Numbered from the stretch's first letter, positions 32,471 to 41,750 are shown. The stretch is DNA of 64,000 nt from Mesorhizobium erdmanii USDA 3471 (GCF_000472705.1 NZ_KI421453.1:1-64000); one strand, 5' to 3'. The notes: generated by a model from the letters alone, not told the origin. Translations and numbers: made by a program.

Positions 32471-33910
32471 TCAGCCGCGCTTCTTGGCCCGGCCGGCGAA
32501 TGGGTTATCGGAGGTGCGCAGCGCGATGCGGATCGGCACGCCCGGCATGTCGAAGGCTTCGCGCAGGCTGTTGGAGAGATAGCGCACATAGGATTGCGGC
32601 ATCGCCTCCGGCCGCGAGCACTGGACGACAAAACCCGGCGGCCGGGTCTTGGCCTGGGTCACATACTTGACCTTCAGCCGGCGCCCGGCAACGGCGGGCG
32701 GCGGGTGATGCGCCAATATGGCTTCGAGCCAGCGGTTGAGCTTGCCGGTCGAGACGCGGCTGTTCCAGACCTTGTGGGTCCTCAGCACCGCATCCATCAG
32801 CTTGTCGAGGCCGCGTCCGGTCTCGGCCGAGACCGGCACCGCCTGGATGCCGCGCACCTGCGGCAACAGCCGCTCGGTCTTCTCGCGCAGTTCGGCCAGC
32901 AGCTCCTGCGGATTATCGATCAGGTCCCATTTGTTGAAGGCAATCACCGGCGCCCTGCCTTCTCGGATGATCAGGTCGGCGATCTGCAGATCCTGCTTCT
33001 CGAAGGGGATCGTGGCGTCGAGCACGATGACGACGATCTCGGCGAAACGGATGGCGCGCAGGCCATCCTGCACCGACATCACTTCGAGCTTTTCATGGAT
33101 CCTGGCCTTGCGGCGCATGCCGGCCGTATCGAACAGTTTTATCTGGCGGCCGCGCCAGTCCCAGTCGACCGAGATCGAATCGCGGGTGATGCCGGCCTCC
33201 GGCCCGGTCAGAAGCCGCTCCTCACCGATCAGCGCATTGATCAGTGTCGACTTGCCGGCATTCGGGCGGCCGACGACGGCGATACGCATCGGCTTGGTGT
33301 CGTCATAGCCATGCGCATCCTCGGCGTCAGGATCGGCAATGTCCTCGCCAATCAGCACCTCGGTGGAGGCGATCTCGTCGTCGTCGCCCTCTTCTTCCTC
33401 GCCGAAGGCGCGGGCCTCGCCAAGCGCCGATATCACCGCATCGCGCAGATCGGGCATGCCCTGGCCATGTTCGGCCGAGACCGGGATTGGTTCGCCAAGG
33501 CCGAGTTCCCAAGCCTCGAGCATACCGCCCTGGGCGCCCCTGGCCTCGGCCTTGTTGGCGACCAGCACCACCGGCTTGCCGGATTTGCGAACGATTTCGG
33601 CAAAGGTCCTGTCGTCCGGCAGGAGGCCGGACTTGGCATCGATGGTGAAGAAGATCAGGTCGGCTTCACGGATGGCGATCTCGGTCTGCGCGCGCATGCG
33701 GCCGGGCAAGGTCGAGGCGCCGGCATCCTCGAAACCGGCAGTGTCGATGACGTCGAAATGCAGGTCGTAAAGCTTGGCGGCATGGACGCGGCGGTCACGG
33801 GTGACGCCGGGCGTATCGTCGACGAGCGCCAGCTTCCTTCCGACCAGCCGATTGAAAAGAGCCGATTTGCCGACGTTAGGCCGGCCGATGATGGCGACTT
33901 TGAAGCTCAT
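32471..33910 (-). CDS. der: Ribosome biogenesis GTPase Der
   Basis: 479 aa, starting MSFKVAIIGRPNVGKSALFN. Tandem GTPase domains: G1 GRPNVGKS and NKAE-type G4 (VANKAEARG) in the first, then VVGRPNAGKSTLINAL, DTAGMRRKARI and FNKWDLID in the second, with the C-terminal KH-like domain (SRPEAMPQSYVRYLSNSLRE). An acidic linker (EEEEGDDDEI) joins the halves. It is needed for 50S assembly. A TPR membrane protein is encoded upstream on the same strand, as next to der in other proteobacteria. Confidence 0.96.
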   Translation of the reverse strand: MSFKVAIIGRPNVGKSALFNRLVGRKLALVDDTPGVTRDRRVHAAKLYDLHFDVIDTAGFEDAGASTLPGRMRAQTEIAIREADLIFFTIDAKSGLLPDDRTFAEIVRKSGKPVVLVANKAEARGAQGGMLEAWELGLGEPIPVSAEHGQGMPDLRDAVISALGEARAFGEEEEGDDDEIASTEVLIGEDIADPDAEDAHGYDDTKPMRIAVVGRPNAGKSTLINALIGEERLLTGPEAGITRDSISVDWDWRGRQIKLFDTAGMRRKARIHEKLEVMSVQDGLRAIRFAEIVVIVLDATIPFEKQDLQIADLIIREGRAPVIAFNKWDLIDNPQELLAELREKTERLLPQVRGIQAVPVSAETGRGLDKLMDAVLRTHKVWNSRVSTGKLNRWLEAILAHHPPPAVAGRRLKVKYVTQAKTRPPGFVVQCSRPEAMPQSYVRYLSNSLREAFDMPGVPIRIALRTSDNPFAGRAKKRG

Positions 33911-33924
33911 GCCGTCCCACAATC

Positions 33925-33973
33925 ATGCATGTCGTTGCCCCAAAGCCGCTGGACACTTCTGGGCGACATGCAT
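33925..33973. repeat. ATGCATG...CATGCAT palindromic repeat, copy 2
   Basis: Outer arms ATGCATG (33925-33931) and CATGCAT (33967-33973), with inner GCCCCAAAG and CTTCTGGGC arms around GGACA. It is the same family as 19620-19667. It fills the gap between the TPR gene stop (33974) and the der start (33910), inside the shared transcript, where it could fold and tune der expression. Confidence 0.8.
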
Positions 33974-34639
33974 TTACGACGCGTTGCCCGAGCCACGGAT
34001 CAGCTCGGACATCAAGGTCGCCCGCTCGCGGATGTTGCGCGGAGCGCCGTCATCCGAAGCGATCTGGTCGAACAGTTTCAGCGCGTCCTGGGTCTTGCCT
34101 TCCTTCCAGGCGGCAAGGCCTAGCGCCTCGCGCGCCGTGTGGCGCAGCGTGTTGGTGTCCGATGTCAGCGCCTCGACGCGGCTGGAGACGTCGGCGAAGG
34201 AGCCGTGATCGACGAGCAGCAGCGCGGCCCTGAGCCGTGCCATATCGCGAATGCCGGCGGGAATGGCCGTGTCGGCGGCGACCGCGTCGAAATCCTTTAC
34301 GGCGGCATCGGTGTCGCCCTTGCTCGCCTTGACGGTAGCGGCACGCATGCGGGCGAGCAGCGGATAGGCGCCGTAGCCATCCTTCTCCAGCTGATCGAGC
34401 GCGGCCAGCGCCTCGTCGTTCTTGCCGTCATTGGCGAGCTTCAAGGCTTGCGAGAAGGCGTCGCCGGAGCGGTTGGCGCGCGTCTCGTCCCAATAGCGGT
34501 AGCCGACGAAGGCGGCGGTGCCGAGCACCACGAGGATCGCGATAGCCAGCAAAGCGGGGCCAAAACGGTCCCATAGCTTCTGCGCCTGCTCGCGGCGCAT
34601 CTCGTCATTGACTTCACGGATAAAACTGTCGTCGGACAT
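33974..34639 (-). CDS. YfgM-like TPR membrane protein
   Basis: 221 aa, starting MSDDSFIREVNDEMRREQAQ at the ATG at 34639. One membrane helix (GPALLAIAILVVLGTAAFVGYRYW) follows an N-terminal cytosolic helix. The periplasmic part holds TPR-like helices (GDAFSQALKLANDGKNDEAL, ALGLAAWKEGKTQDALKLFD). The topology and position beside der match YfgM, which assists periplasmic folding with the Sec translocon. The family is assigned from topology and context. Confidence 0.82.
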   Translation of the reverse strand: MSDDSFIREVNDEMRREQAQKLWDRFGPALLAIAILVVLGTAAFVGYRYWDETRANRSGDAFSQALKLANDGKNDEALAALDQLEKDGYGAYPLLARMRAATVKASKGDTDAAVKDFDAVAADTAIPAGIRDMARLRAALLLVDHGSFADVSSRVEALTSDTNTLRHTAREALGLAAWKEGKTQDALKLFDQIASDDGAPRNIRERATLMSELIRGSGNAS

Positions 34640-34854
34640 CAATCAAACCATTCCTGCCCCAGGCCGGGGCGGTTCATGAGCCCGCGTTTTAGCGAAATTT
34701 TGTCGGCATGGAAGGGGTTCGAACGGAAATTCGCCTATTCTGCGGGGGGCAAACGGATGTTTGCCTCGGGCAAACGGCCCACAAGGCCAATCGCACCCAC
34801 GCCACATTTCGGAGATAGCCGGCTTGGTGACCGCCGGAGCCTGTAAGATTGCCT

Positions 34855-35856
34855 ATGCCTTGTTTGTCTCGCGTTGTTGCGTTTTCGTTTGCCTCGCTCG
34901 CCGTCACAGGGGTGGCTCTCGCCGACCCACCTGCTCCGCCAACCCAGGCGAAGCCGAAGCAAGTGGTCATCATCTCGTTCGACAGCGCCCGCGACATCTC
35001 GCAGTGGAAGCGCAGCCGGGCGCTGGCACAGCGCACCGGCGCGCATTTCACCTATTTTCTGTCCTGCGTTTTCCTGTTGTCGCAGGAGACACGCAAGGAA
35101 TACACCGCGCCTGGCAAAACGGCCGGCAAATCCAATATCGGCTTTGCCGCTTCAAAGCAGGAAGTGGCCGAGCGGCTCGAACAAATCGGCCTTGCCGCGC
35201 ATGAGGGCCACGACATTGCCAGCCACGCCTGCGGCCATTTCGACGGCAAGGACTGGAGCAAGGCCGACTGGCTGAAGGAATTCGGCTCGTTCAAGCACAT
35301 TCTCGAGAACGCCTATGCGATCAACGGCATTACGCCCGAACCACAGGGCTGGCGCGATTTCGCGCGGCATGCGGTTGTCGGTTTCCGCGCGCCCTACCTG
35401 TCGACGGGCAAGGCGCTTTACGAGGCCTTGCCCGCAGCCGGTTACCGGTTCGACGCCAGCGGCGTTTCACAAGGCCCTGCCCAGCCGCCGACCGCCGGCG
35501 GCATCACCCGCTTTTCGCTGCCCCAGATCCCGGAAGGCCCGAACGCGCGGCCGGTGATCGCCATGGACTACAATCTCTACGTCAGACATTCCGGCGGCTT
35601 CGAGCGGCCGAGCCAGGCGGACGAGTTCGCGGACCGGACCTATCAGGCCTTTCGCGCCGCTTTCGACACGCAGTATCGGGGCAAACGCATCCCGCTGGAA
35701 CTCGGCTTCCACTTCACGCTGATGAATGACGGCGCCTACTGGAACGCGCTGGAGCGCTTTGCCGGCGAGGTCTGCGTAAAGGCCGACGTCGAGTGCATCA
35801 GTTTTCGCGACTATCTTTCGCGGCAGGATGCCAAGCAGGCCTCGGTCGGCGGCTGA
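34855..35856 (+). CDS. Exported polysaccharide deacetylase-like protein
   Basis: A 333-aa protein. A signal peptide (MPCLSRVVAFSFASLAVTGVALA) precedes a NodB-like fold: VIISFDSARDISQWKRSRAL in place of the usual TFDDGP, then GHDIASHACGHFDG with the metal-type His pair and VGFRAPYLSTGKALYEALPAAGY. LELGFHFTLMNDGAY is the C-terminal His motif. It is probably a periplasmic carbohydrate esterase. The missing second Asp of TFDDGP is unusual and leaves activity open. It is followed by the convergent bacA. Confidence 0.75.
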   Translation: MPCLSRVVAFSFASLAVTGVALADPPAPPTQAKPKQVVIISFDSARDISQWKRSRALAQRTGAHFTYFLSCVFLLSQETRKEYTAPGKTAGKSNIGFAASKQEVAERLEQIGLAAHEGHDIASHACGHFDGKDWSKADWLKEFGSFKHILENAYAINGITPEPQGWRDFARHAVVGFRAPYLSTGKALYEALPAAGYRFDASGVSQGPAQPPTAGGITRFSLPQIPEGPNARPVIAMDYNLYVRHSGGFERPSQADEFADRTYQAFRAAFDTQYRGKRIPLELGFHFTLMNDGAYWNALERFAGEVCVKADVECISFRDYLSRQDAKQASVGG

Positions 35857-35892
35857 GCCGCCAACCTCATTCGCATCGATCCCTGAAGGGTC

Positions 35893-37152
35893 CTAAGCCG
35901 GATCCTCGGCGCTCTGCCTTGCCATATAGCGCTGGTCGATATCGGGCAGCGGCTCGCCGAGCAGCGTGGCCTCGAAGGCGCGCAGGCGCTTGTGGACCGA
36001 CTGCAACTCGACAATGGTCGACCAGGAGGTGAGCAGGAACTGCAGCGAACCTGTGACCTTGCCGAATGCATTCGATATCTGGTTCAGGGCACCGAAGGTT
36101 ATCTTGTGCGCGACCAGCGACGGCCCAAGGATCAGCAGCGAGAAGATATTGTCGGCCTGCAGGTAGGTGTACCGGACGACGTTGAAGTAGATGTAGTGGA
36201 AATAGAGCCTGAAATAATTGTGCCGGACATTGGCGAACAGTTCGGCGGTGGTCGCCGGCTGCGCCCTGTCCGCATGATCCTCACCGTAAACCAACTCCTT
36301 TCGATAAGCGGCTTCGACGCGCTGGTTGCGGAACTGCAGCCCCGGAAGCTTCAGGCCGGCAATCATCACGGAGATCGTTCCGAACAGGCACCAGGCAAGT
36401 GCCGCGACCACCAGCGGCTGCGGGATTGCGCCGACAATCGGCAGTTCGCTGATATGGGCCTGCAATTGGATCATGACCGGCAGGAAGGCTATCAGGGTCA
36501 TGATCGACTGGACGAAGCTGGAGCCGAGATCCTCCATGATCTGCGAGAACCGCATCGTGTCTTCCTGGATACGCTGGGAGGCGCCCTCGATATGGCGCAG
36601 CTTGCTCCAGTTCTCGATGAAATAGTTGTTCATCGCCGTGCGCCAGCGGAAGATCCAGTGGCTGACGATAAAGGCATTGACCACCTGCACATTCATGCCG
36701 ACCAGCGCCAGCCATGAGAAGTCGGCCAGTCCGGTGTAGAATTCGCCGTTGGTCGATTTTCCGGTCCCCGACATCAGCCCTTGCACATAGTCGAAGAAGG
36801 GACCGTACCAGGCGTTGACGGCGACGCTGACCTGCACATTGAAATAGATGAAGAACAGAATGATCGCCGTCATCAGGATCGACCAGCGCTGCCAGGGATG
36901 CGGCGAATACCAGCTCCAGAATGCATAGAAGATGGCCACGCAAAGCGCGAAGTAGATGTAGAACCAGATGAACGGCTTCGACACGAGAACGGCGATGCCG
37001 ATGATCGGCGGCGCGCCGGCTGCCGCAGGCGGGAGGCCAAGGACGGCGCCCAATTGCTCGCCGCCGAAAAACCAGAACAGGATCGCCGCAAGGCTCCAGA
37101 TGGCGGCCGAAGAGAAGAACAGCTTCGGCTGCGGAAAGAAGGATACGAACAC
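35893..37152 (-). CDS. bacA: SbmA/BacA-family peptide transporter
   Basis: 419 aa from the GTG at 37152, with AAGGAA upstream. Multiple membrane helices (WSLAAILFWFFGGEQLG, ILMTAIILFFIYFNVQVSVAVN) and the family blocks WRTAMNNYFIENWSKLRHIEGASQRIQEDTMRF and FRLYFHYIYFNVVRYTYLQADNI. BacA imports peptides using the proton gradient; in Sinorhizobium and Mesorhizobium relatives it protects bacteroids from, or imports, host NCR-type peptides and affects very-long-chain fatty acids of lipid A. No partner gene is obvious. Confidence 0.93.
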   Translation of the reverse strand: MFVSFFPQPKLFFSSAAIWSLAAILFWFFGGEQLGAVLGLPPAAAGAPPIIGIAVLVSKPFIWFYIYFALCVAIFYAFWSWYSPHPWQRWSILMTAIILFFIYFNVQVSVAVNAWYGPFFDYVQGLMSGTGKSTNGEFYTGLADFSWLALVGMNVQVVNAFIVSHWIFRWRTAMNNYFIENWSKLRHIEGASQRIQEDTMRFSQIMEDLGSSFVQSIMTLIAFLPVMIQLQAHISELPIVGAIPQPLVVAALAWCLFGTISVMIAGLKLPGLQFRNQRVEAAYRKELVYGEDHADRAQPATTAELFANVRHNYFRLYFHYIYFNVVRYTYLQADNIFSLLILGPSLVAHKITFGALNQISNAFGKVTGSLQFLLTSWSTIVELQSVHKRLRAFEATLLGEPLPDIDQRYMARQSAEDPA

Positions 37153-37266
37153 TGTGGCGAATTCCTTACTCGATGGGCAAATCAGCGGACTGCGACGGGC
37201 ATAAAGTCACACATTAGGGGGAAAGCAAATGCCTGTCCGATGCCCGGTGTCGAGCAAGACGACAAA

Positions 37267-38424
37267 TCATGGCGATTTTGGCGCAGCCGACCATGTGATG
37301 GCGCCGGAGACAACCAGCATGGCCGCGGCGACGATCGAAGCGAGGAAGAAATCGCCTGACATCTGTGCCAAAAGGCCGGCGGCGATCGGACCGATGATCT
37401 GGCCAAGACCGAAGGACGCCGTCATCAAGGCAAAGATGCGCCGGGGCGCCCTTGGCGCCTGCTGCCTCGCCGCCTGCAGGCCAAGCGCCGTGATGGCAAT
37501 GAAGGTAACGCCGAGCAGCAGACCGCCAAGCAGCGGCCCTGCATGTCCGCCAAGGGCGACGCTGGCGGTGACGCCGATCACTTCGATGATGCACGCCAGC
37601 GCATAGGCGGCGTAAAGCCCGATGCGCGTGGCGATCTTCTGCCACAGCCAGGTCGAGGGAAAGCCGGCAAGACCGGCGGCCAGCCACACCATGGCCTCGA
37701 AGACGCGGCTGCCGCCGCCTTGCCGGACGATGGCGACCAGGAACGTCGCGGTCACCACATAGCCAAAGCCAAACAGGCCATAGGCAATGATGATCTTCAT
37801 CAGTGACCGGTCTCTCGGCAGCGCCGGCTCACGGACGGCTTCACCACTGGCGAGCGGGCCTTCATTGACCAGCAGCGCGACGACCACGAAGCCGCAAACC
37901 GAAATCGCCGCCGACCACAGCCAGCCCGCCGCCCAGCCGGCATGTTCGGTGACCAGCAGTGCCATCATTGCCGCCGAGATTGCGATGCCGAGGCCGACAC
38001 CGCCAAAATGCCACGCCTGCAGGTCGCCGCGGCCGGCGGCGGCGATATGGCTGAAAACGATGCTGGCCATGAACACCATGACGAAGGCGCTCGCCAGACC
38101 AGCCAGAAAGCGGATGAGGAGAAAGGCGACCATCGTGTCGGACAGGCCCATCAGCGCGGCCAGGACAGTGCTGGCGCCAAGAGCCGCCAGCATCAGCAGG
38201 CGCTCACGCCCATGCGCCCAGCCGCCCGCCGCGACCAGTGCGCCGATGAGGTAGCCGAGATAGTTGGCGGAAGCGATCCACCCGGCATTGGCCGGCGACA
38301 GATGGAGTTCCTCCATCATGCCAGGCAGGATCGGGGTGTAGACGAAGCGGCCGATGCCCATGGCAACGGCCATGGCAATCATGCCGGCGAAGGTAAAACG
38401 CAGCGCTGTCGAGGCCGATGTCAT
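37267..38424 (-). CDS. YbfB/YjiJ family MFS transporter
   Basis: A 385-aa protein with 10-12 membrane segments. The opening FTFAGMIAMAVAMGIGRFVYTPILPGMMEELHLS is the hallmark of the YbfB/YjiJ group, followed by SANYLGYLIGALVAAGG. The start at 38424 (MTSASTALRF) is chosen because the family begins there. The substrate is unknown. A small leftward gene and a divergent LysR lie upstream. Confidence 0.87.
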   Translation of the reverse strand: MTSASTALRFTFAGMIAMAVAMGIGRFVYTPILPGMMEELHLSPANAGWIASANYLGYLIGALVAAGGWAHGRERLLMLAALGASTVLAALMGLSDTMVAFLLIRFLAGLASAFVMVFMASIVFSHIAAAGRGDLQAWHFGGVGLGIAISAAMMALLVTEHAGWAAGWLWSAAISVCGFVVVALLVNEGPLASGEAVREPALPRDRSLMKIIIAYGLFGFGYVVTATFLVAIVRQGGGSRVFEAMVWLAAGLAGFPSTWLWQKIATRIGLYAAYALACIIEVIGVTASVALGGHAGPLLGGLLLGVTFIAITALGLQAARQQAPRAPRRIFALMTASFGLGQIIGPIAAGLLAQMSGDFFLASIVAAAMLVVSGAITWSAAPKSP

Positions 38425-38542
38425 TGCGGCGCACAATAAGTGCGCGACACGGTGAAACAATCCGCCTTTTGTTGGGCCAGTACAACCGCGAGGCGGCGCG
38501 ATCGCCTCGACTTTTCCTTAAATGGATGGGTGCGGCGTCCGC

Positions 38543-38818
38543 TCAGCAGTGTCCGCCGGAACGGTCGCGCAATGAAGCGGTCTCATGTACGGTCCGTCGC
38601 GCCGTCAGCCTGAACGGCACATCACCGAGTTCACGCTCCGACATGGTGTCCAGCACGGGATGCGAGAGCGGATCGGTGAGCCATGTCTGCGTATCGCTCC
38701 GCGAGCATGACCCGGACGGCGTGCCGACGGCGAACAGACCCTTCAGCGATGACAGCATGCTCAGCATTTCCGGCTCCACGGGTCTCTCTCCCACCAACAA
38801 GGTCTGCCGTTTCGGCAT
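38543..38818 (-). CDS. Small hypothetical protein
   Basis: A 91-aa frame starting MPKRQTLLVGERPVEPEMLS. It reads like a real protein (SLKGLFAVGTPSGSC, WLTDPLSHPVLDTMSERELGDVPF), with no membrane span or signal. The ribosome site is poor. It lies between two divergent genes, its own start facing the lysR start across 45 bp, so it could be under that regulator. I do not recognise the family. Confidence 0.45.
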   Translation of the reverse strand: MPKRQTLLVGERPVEPEMLSMLSSLKGLFAVGTPSGSCSRSDTQTWLTDPLSHPVLDTMSERELGDVPFRLTARRTVHETASLRDRSGGHC

Positions 38819-38827
38819 GTGTTTCAA

Positions 38828-38863
38828 TTGAGATTTCAGACGGAACAGTTTAGAAAATCTCAA
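38828..38863. promoter_or_regulatory. Inverted repeat abutting the lysR start codon
   Basis: TTGAGATTT (38828-38836) and AAATCTCAA (38855-38863) are perfect inverted repeats with 18 bp between. The right arm ends directly before the ATG at 38864 and leaves no room for a ribosome site. It is a probable autoregulatory LysR site between divergent genes. Confidence 0.55.
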
Positions 38864-39856
38864 ATGGCCATGCTCAACCGCGTCCATCTCAACGGCCTTC
38901 GCGCCGTCGAAACCGTTGCCCGTCTCGGCTCGCTCGCGGCGGCGGCCGGCGAACTCAACGTTTCTGTCAGTGCCGTCAGCCAGCAGATCAGCCGTACCGA
39001 GAAGCAGCTCGGCCAGGCGCTGTTCGAGCGCACGGCGAGCGGTTTGGTACTGACCGAGTTCGGCGCCGTTTTCGCGACCCGCCTCGGCGCCGGCTTTCGC
39101 GAGCTTGCCCATGCCGTGGCGCTGGCCGACGAAGCGACCCAATGCACATTGGTCGTCTCGGTGGCACCCGCCTTCGCTTCGAAATGGCTACTGCCGCGAT
39201 TGTCGCGTCACTTCGATAGACATCCCAATGTACTGCTGCGCATCGATGCGTCGGTGCGGCTGGCCAATCTGGATCATTCCGACATCGACATCGCCATCCG
39301 GCTCGGCGACGGCAAATGGCCGGGCGGGCGATCGGAACTGCTTCTGGCACAGGAGGTTTTTCCGGTCTGTGCCCCAGTGATCGCCAGGAAACTGGGCTCG
39401 ATCGAGGACCTCGCCCAGACCTGCGCCATCACGGACGAGCGGGCGATGATCAACTGGGAAAGCTGGTTCGCGGCTGCCGGCGTCCCACCGGTCACCTTCC
39501 AGAAAGGAGCGCGCTTCACCGACCCGATGCTGTGCCTGGAATCGGCGATCGCCGGCCATGGCGTGATGCTGGGCTGGCAATTGCTGGCCGCGGATGCGCT
39601 GGCCGACGGTCGGCTGGTCGCGCCGTTCGGCATCCGCGCCCAGAGCGGGCTCGGCTATTGGCTGGTGACCTCGTCAGCCAAGACGGAAAGCCGCAAGGTC
39701 CGGGACTTCAAGGCCTGGATCAAGGAAGAGATCGAGGCAACGATGGCGCGGTTCGGATCGGCGACCGCAAGGCCCGCCGGTGCGATCGCGGTGGAAAGCA
39801 CCGTGTCGCCGGTCTATGTAGATCGAGAAATCCAACGACGACAGGCAGGACCATGA
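38864..39856 (+). CDS. LysR family regulator, GcvA-like
   Basis: A 330-aa protein. Winged helix HLNGLRAVETVARLGSLAAAAGELNVSVSAVSQQISRTEKQLG; effector domain from about residue 95 with SKWLLPRLSRHFDRHPNVLLRI and DIDIAIRLGDGKWPGG, the pattern of GcvA-type LysR proteins. The start follows an inverted repeat with no Shine-Dalgarno, so the transcript may be leaderless. Its stop overlaps the next start as ATGA, coupling it to the M29 aminopeptidase. Confidence 0.86.
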   Translation: MAMLNRVHLNGLRAVETVARLGSLAAAAGELNVSVSAVSQQISRTEKQLGQALFERTASGLVLTEFGAVFATRLGAGFRELAHAVALADEATQCTLVVSVAPAFASKWLLPRLSRHFDRHPNVLLRIDASVRLANLDHSDIDIAIRLGDGKWPGGRSELLLAQEVFPVCAPVIARKLGSIEDLAQTCAITDERAMINWESWFAAAGVPPVTFQKGARFTDPMLCLESAIAGHGVMLGWQLLAADALADGRLVAPFGIRAQSGLGYWLVTSSAKTESRKVRDFKAWIKEEIEATMARFGSATARPAGAIAVESTVSPVYVDREIQRRQAGP

Positions 39857-41109
39857 CCACACATTCGCGCGGCGTTTCCGCAACGATCGACCCGGTGAAG
39901 CTCGACAAGCTGGCGGAAGTCGCCATCAAGGTCGGACTGCAATTGCAACCCGGGCAGGATCTGGTGCTGACCTCTTCAATCGCGGCCCTGCCGCTGACCA
40001 GACGGATCGTCGAGCACGCCTACAAGGCCGGCGCCGGACTGGTGACGCCGATCTTCAACGATGACGAGATGACGCTGGCGCGCTACCGCTATGGCGCCGA
40101 CGCGGGTTTCGACCATGCCGCCGGCTGGCTCTATGAAGGCATGGCGAAGGCTTTTTCCAACAATGCGGCACGGCTTGCCGTGCGCGGCGAGGATCCGTCA
40201 CTGTTGTCGGCACAGGATCCGGCGAAAGTGGCGCGCGCCAACAAGGCGAATTCGATGGCCTACCAGCCGGCGCTGGAGAAGATCACCGGCTTCGACATTA
40301 ACTGGAACATAGTCGCCTATCCGGACCTCGCCTGGGCCAGGCAGGTCTTTCCAGGCGATGCCGACGATGTCGCGGTGGTCAAGCTCGCCGATGCCATCTT
40401 CGCGGCGTCACGGGTCGACGTGGAAGACCCCATCGCAAACTGGACGGCGCACAATGCAGCGCTGAGAGGCCGCACCGAATGGCTGAACGGCCATAACTTC
40501 CACGCCCTGCATTTCACCGGACCGGGCACCGACCTGACGGTCGGGCTGGCGGATGGCCATGAATGGATGGGCGGCGCCTCGACCGCCAAGAACGGCATCA
40601 CCTGCAATCCCAACATTCCGACCGAGGAGGTCTTTACCACACCGCATGCCAGGCGCGTCGAGGGCCATGTCTCCTCGACCAAGCCGCTCTCCTACCAGGG
40701 CACGCTGATCGACGAGATTTCGGTGCGTTTCGAGGGCGGGCGCATCGTCGAGGCTAAAGCTTCAAAGGGTGAGGATGTCTTGAAGAAAGTGCTCGACACC
40801 GATGAGGGCGCGCGCCGTCTCGGCGAAGTGGCTTTGGTGCCGCATTCCTCGCCGATCTCGGCCAGCGGCCTGCTGTTCTTCAACACGCTGTTCGACGAAA
40901 ACGCAGCCTGCCACATCGCGCTCGGCCAGTGCTATTCGAAATGCTTCGTCGATGGCGCCTCGCTCAGCCAGGACGAGATCGCGGCGCGCGGCGGCAACAG
41001 GAGTTTTATCCACATCGACTGGATGATCGGCTCGGACAAGATCGACATAGACGGCGTCCACAAGGACGGCGGCCGCGTCCCGGTGATGCGCAAGGGCGAG
41101 TGGGTCTGA
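39853..41109 (+). CDS. M29 family aminopeptidase
   Basis: A 418-aa protein. It matches the M29 (AmpS/AmpT/thermophilic aminopeptidase) pattern: KLAEVAIKVGLQLQPGQDLVL at the start, GTDLTVGLADGHEWMGG, NIPTEEVFTTPHARRVEGHV with a metal Glu and His, ALVPHSSPIS, GLLFFNTLFDENAACHIALGQ and FIHIDWMIGSDKIDIDG, which supply the other metal ligands. It removes N-terminal residues from peptides in the cytosol. Coupled to the lysR gene by a 4-bp overlap. Confidence 0.93.
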   Translation: MTTHSRGVSATIDPVKLDKLAEVAIKVGLQLQPGQDLVLTSSIAALPLTRRIVEHAYKAGAGLVTPIFNDDEMTLARYRYGADAGFDHAAGWLYEGMAKAFSNNAARLAVRGEDPSLLSAQDPAKVARANKANSMAYQPALEKITGFDINWNIVAYPDLAWARQVFPGDADDVAVVKLADAIFAASRVDVEDPIANWTAHNAALRGRTEWLNGHNFHALHFTGPGTDLTVGLADGHEWMGGASTAKNGITCNPNIPTEEVFTTPHARRVEGHVSSTKPLSYQGTLIDEISVRFEGGRIVEAKASKGEDVLKKVLDTDEGARRLGEVALVPHSSPISASGLLFFNTLFDENAACHIALGQCYSKCFVDGASLSQDEIAARGGNRSFIHIDWMIGSDKIDIDGVHKDGGRVPVMRKGEWV

Positions 41110-41132
41110 GGGCAGGCTTGCGGGAGGGTCCG

Positions 41133-41489
41133 GTGGCCTTCGACCTGATGGTGAAGCGGATCTACAAGCAACCCGCAGCCGATGACGGGCAGCGGGTTCT
41201 GGTCGACCGCATCTGGCCGCGCGGCATCAGCAAACAAGATGCCGCGCTGACGCTGTGGCTGAAGGAGATCGCGCCGAGCGATGATCTACGCAAGTGGTTC
41301 GGACATGTACCGGCGCGTTGGGCGGAATTTCAGGAGCGGTACGGGGCCGAACTGGATGGCAACGGTGAGGCGGTCGCGCAGCTTCGTGCCCTCCTCGGCA
41401 AAGGTCGGGTGACGCTCCTCTATGGCGCGCATGATGAGGCGCACAACAATGCGGTGGCGTTGGCGGCGTATCTGCGCGGGACAGGGTGA
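41133..41489 (+). CDS. DUF488 family protein
   Basis: 118 aa from the GTG at 41133, with GGGAGGG 5 nt upstream. The signature is VLVDRIWPRGISKQDAAL, LWLKEIAPSDDLRKWFGHVPARWAEFQERY and VTLLYGAHDEAHNNAVALAAYL. The fold is predicted phosphatase-like with no proven function. It follows the aminopeptidase by 23 bp and may be in the same transcript. Confidence 0.88.
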   Translation: MAFDLMVKRIYKQPAADDGQRVLVDRIWPRGISKQDAALTLWLKEIAPSDDLRKWFGHVPARWAEFQERYGAELDGNGEAVAQLRALLGKGRVTLLYGAHDEAHNNAVALAAYLRGTG

Positions 41490-41556
41490 AGGACGGGGGA
41501 CTGCTTCAAAAGCGGCATGCGAAAGCATTCACAATTAGCGATCGGCCACTACGCGT

Positions 41557-41735
41557 TCGTCATCCTCGGGCTTGACCCGAGGATCCATGCCGCGGCCTCA
41601 ATGAAGGGCGCAGCGGAGCTATAATCTGCACCGTTGCAACGCTCATGAGTCCCGGCATGGATCCCTTGGGCTGCAGAGCAGCTCCAGGGGTCTGCGCCGC
41701 GTCGCTCCCCTCCTTGCTCCGCCATAGGATGACGA
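41557..41735. repeat. 179-bp inverted-repeat intergenic element, copy 2
   Basis: Ends TCGTCATCC (41557-41565) and GGATGACGA (41727-41735), with GGATCCATGCC and GGCATGGATCC inside the arms. It has the same length and ends as 12811-12989 but a different centre. It fills most of the gap between convergent DUF488 and ArsC-like genes, where it could act as a terminator. Confidence 0.75.
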
Positions 41736-41750
41736 AGTGAGGGGGGTGCC

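Larger units (their letters stand above)
38425..38863. other. Region between the YbfB-type transporter and the GcvA-like lysR gene
   Basis: It holds one probable small leftward gene (38543-38818), a 118-bp spacer before the transporter gene, and a 9-bp inverted repeat against the lysR start (38828-38863). Nothing else was seen. Confidence 0.5.
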
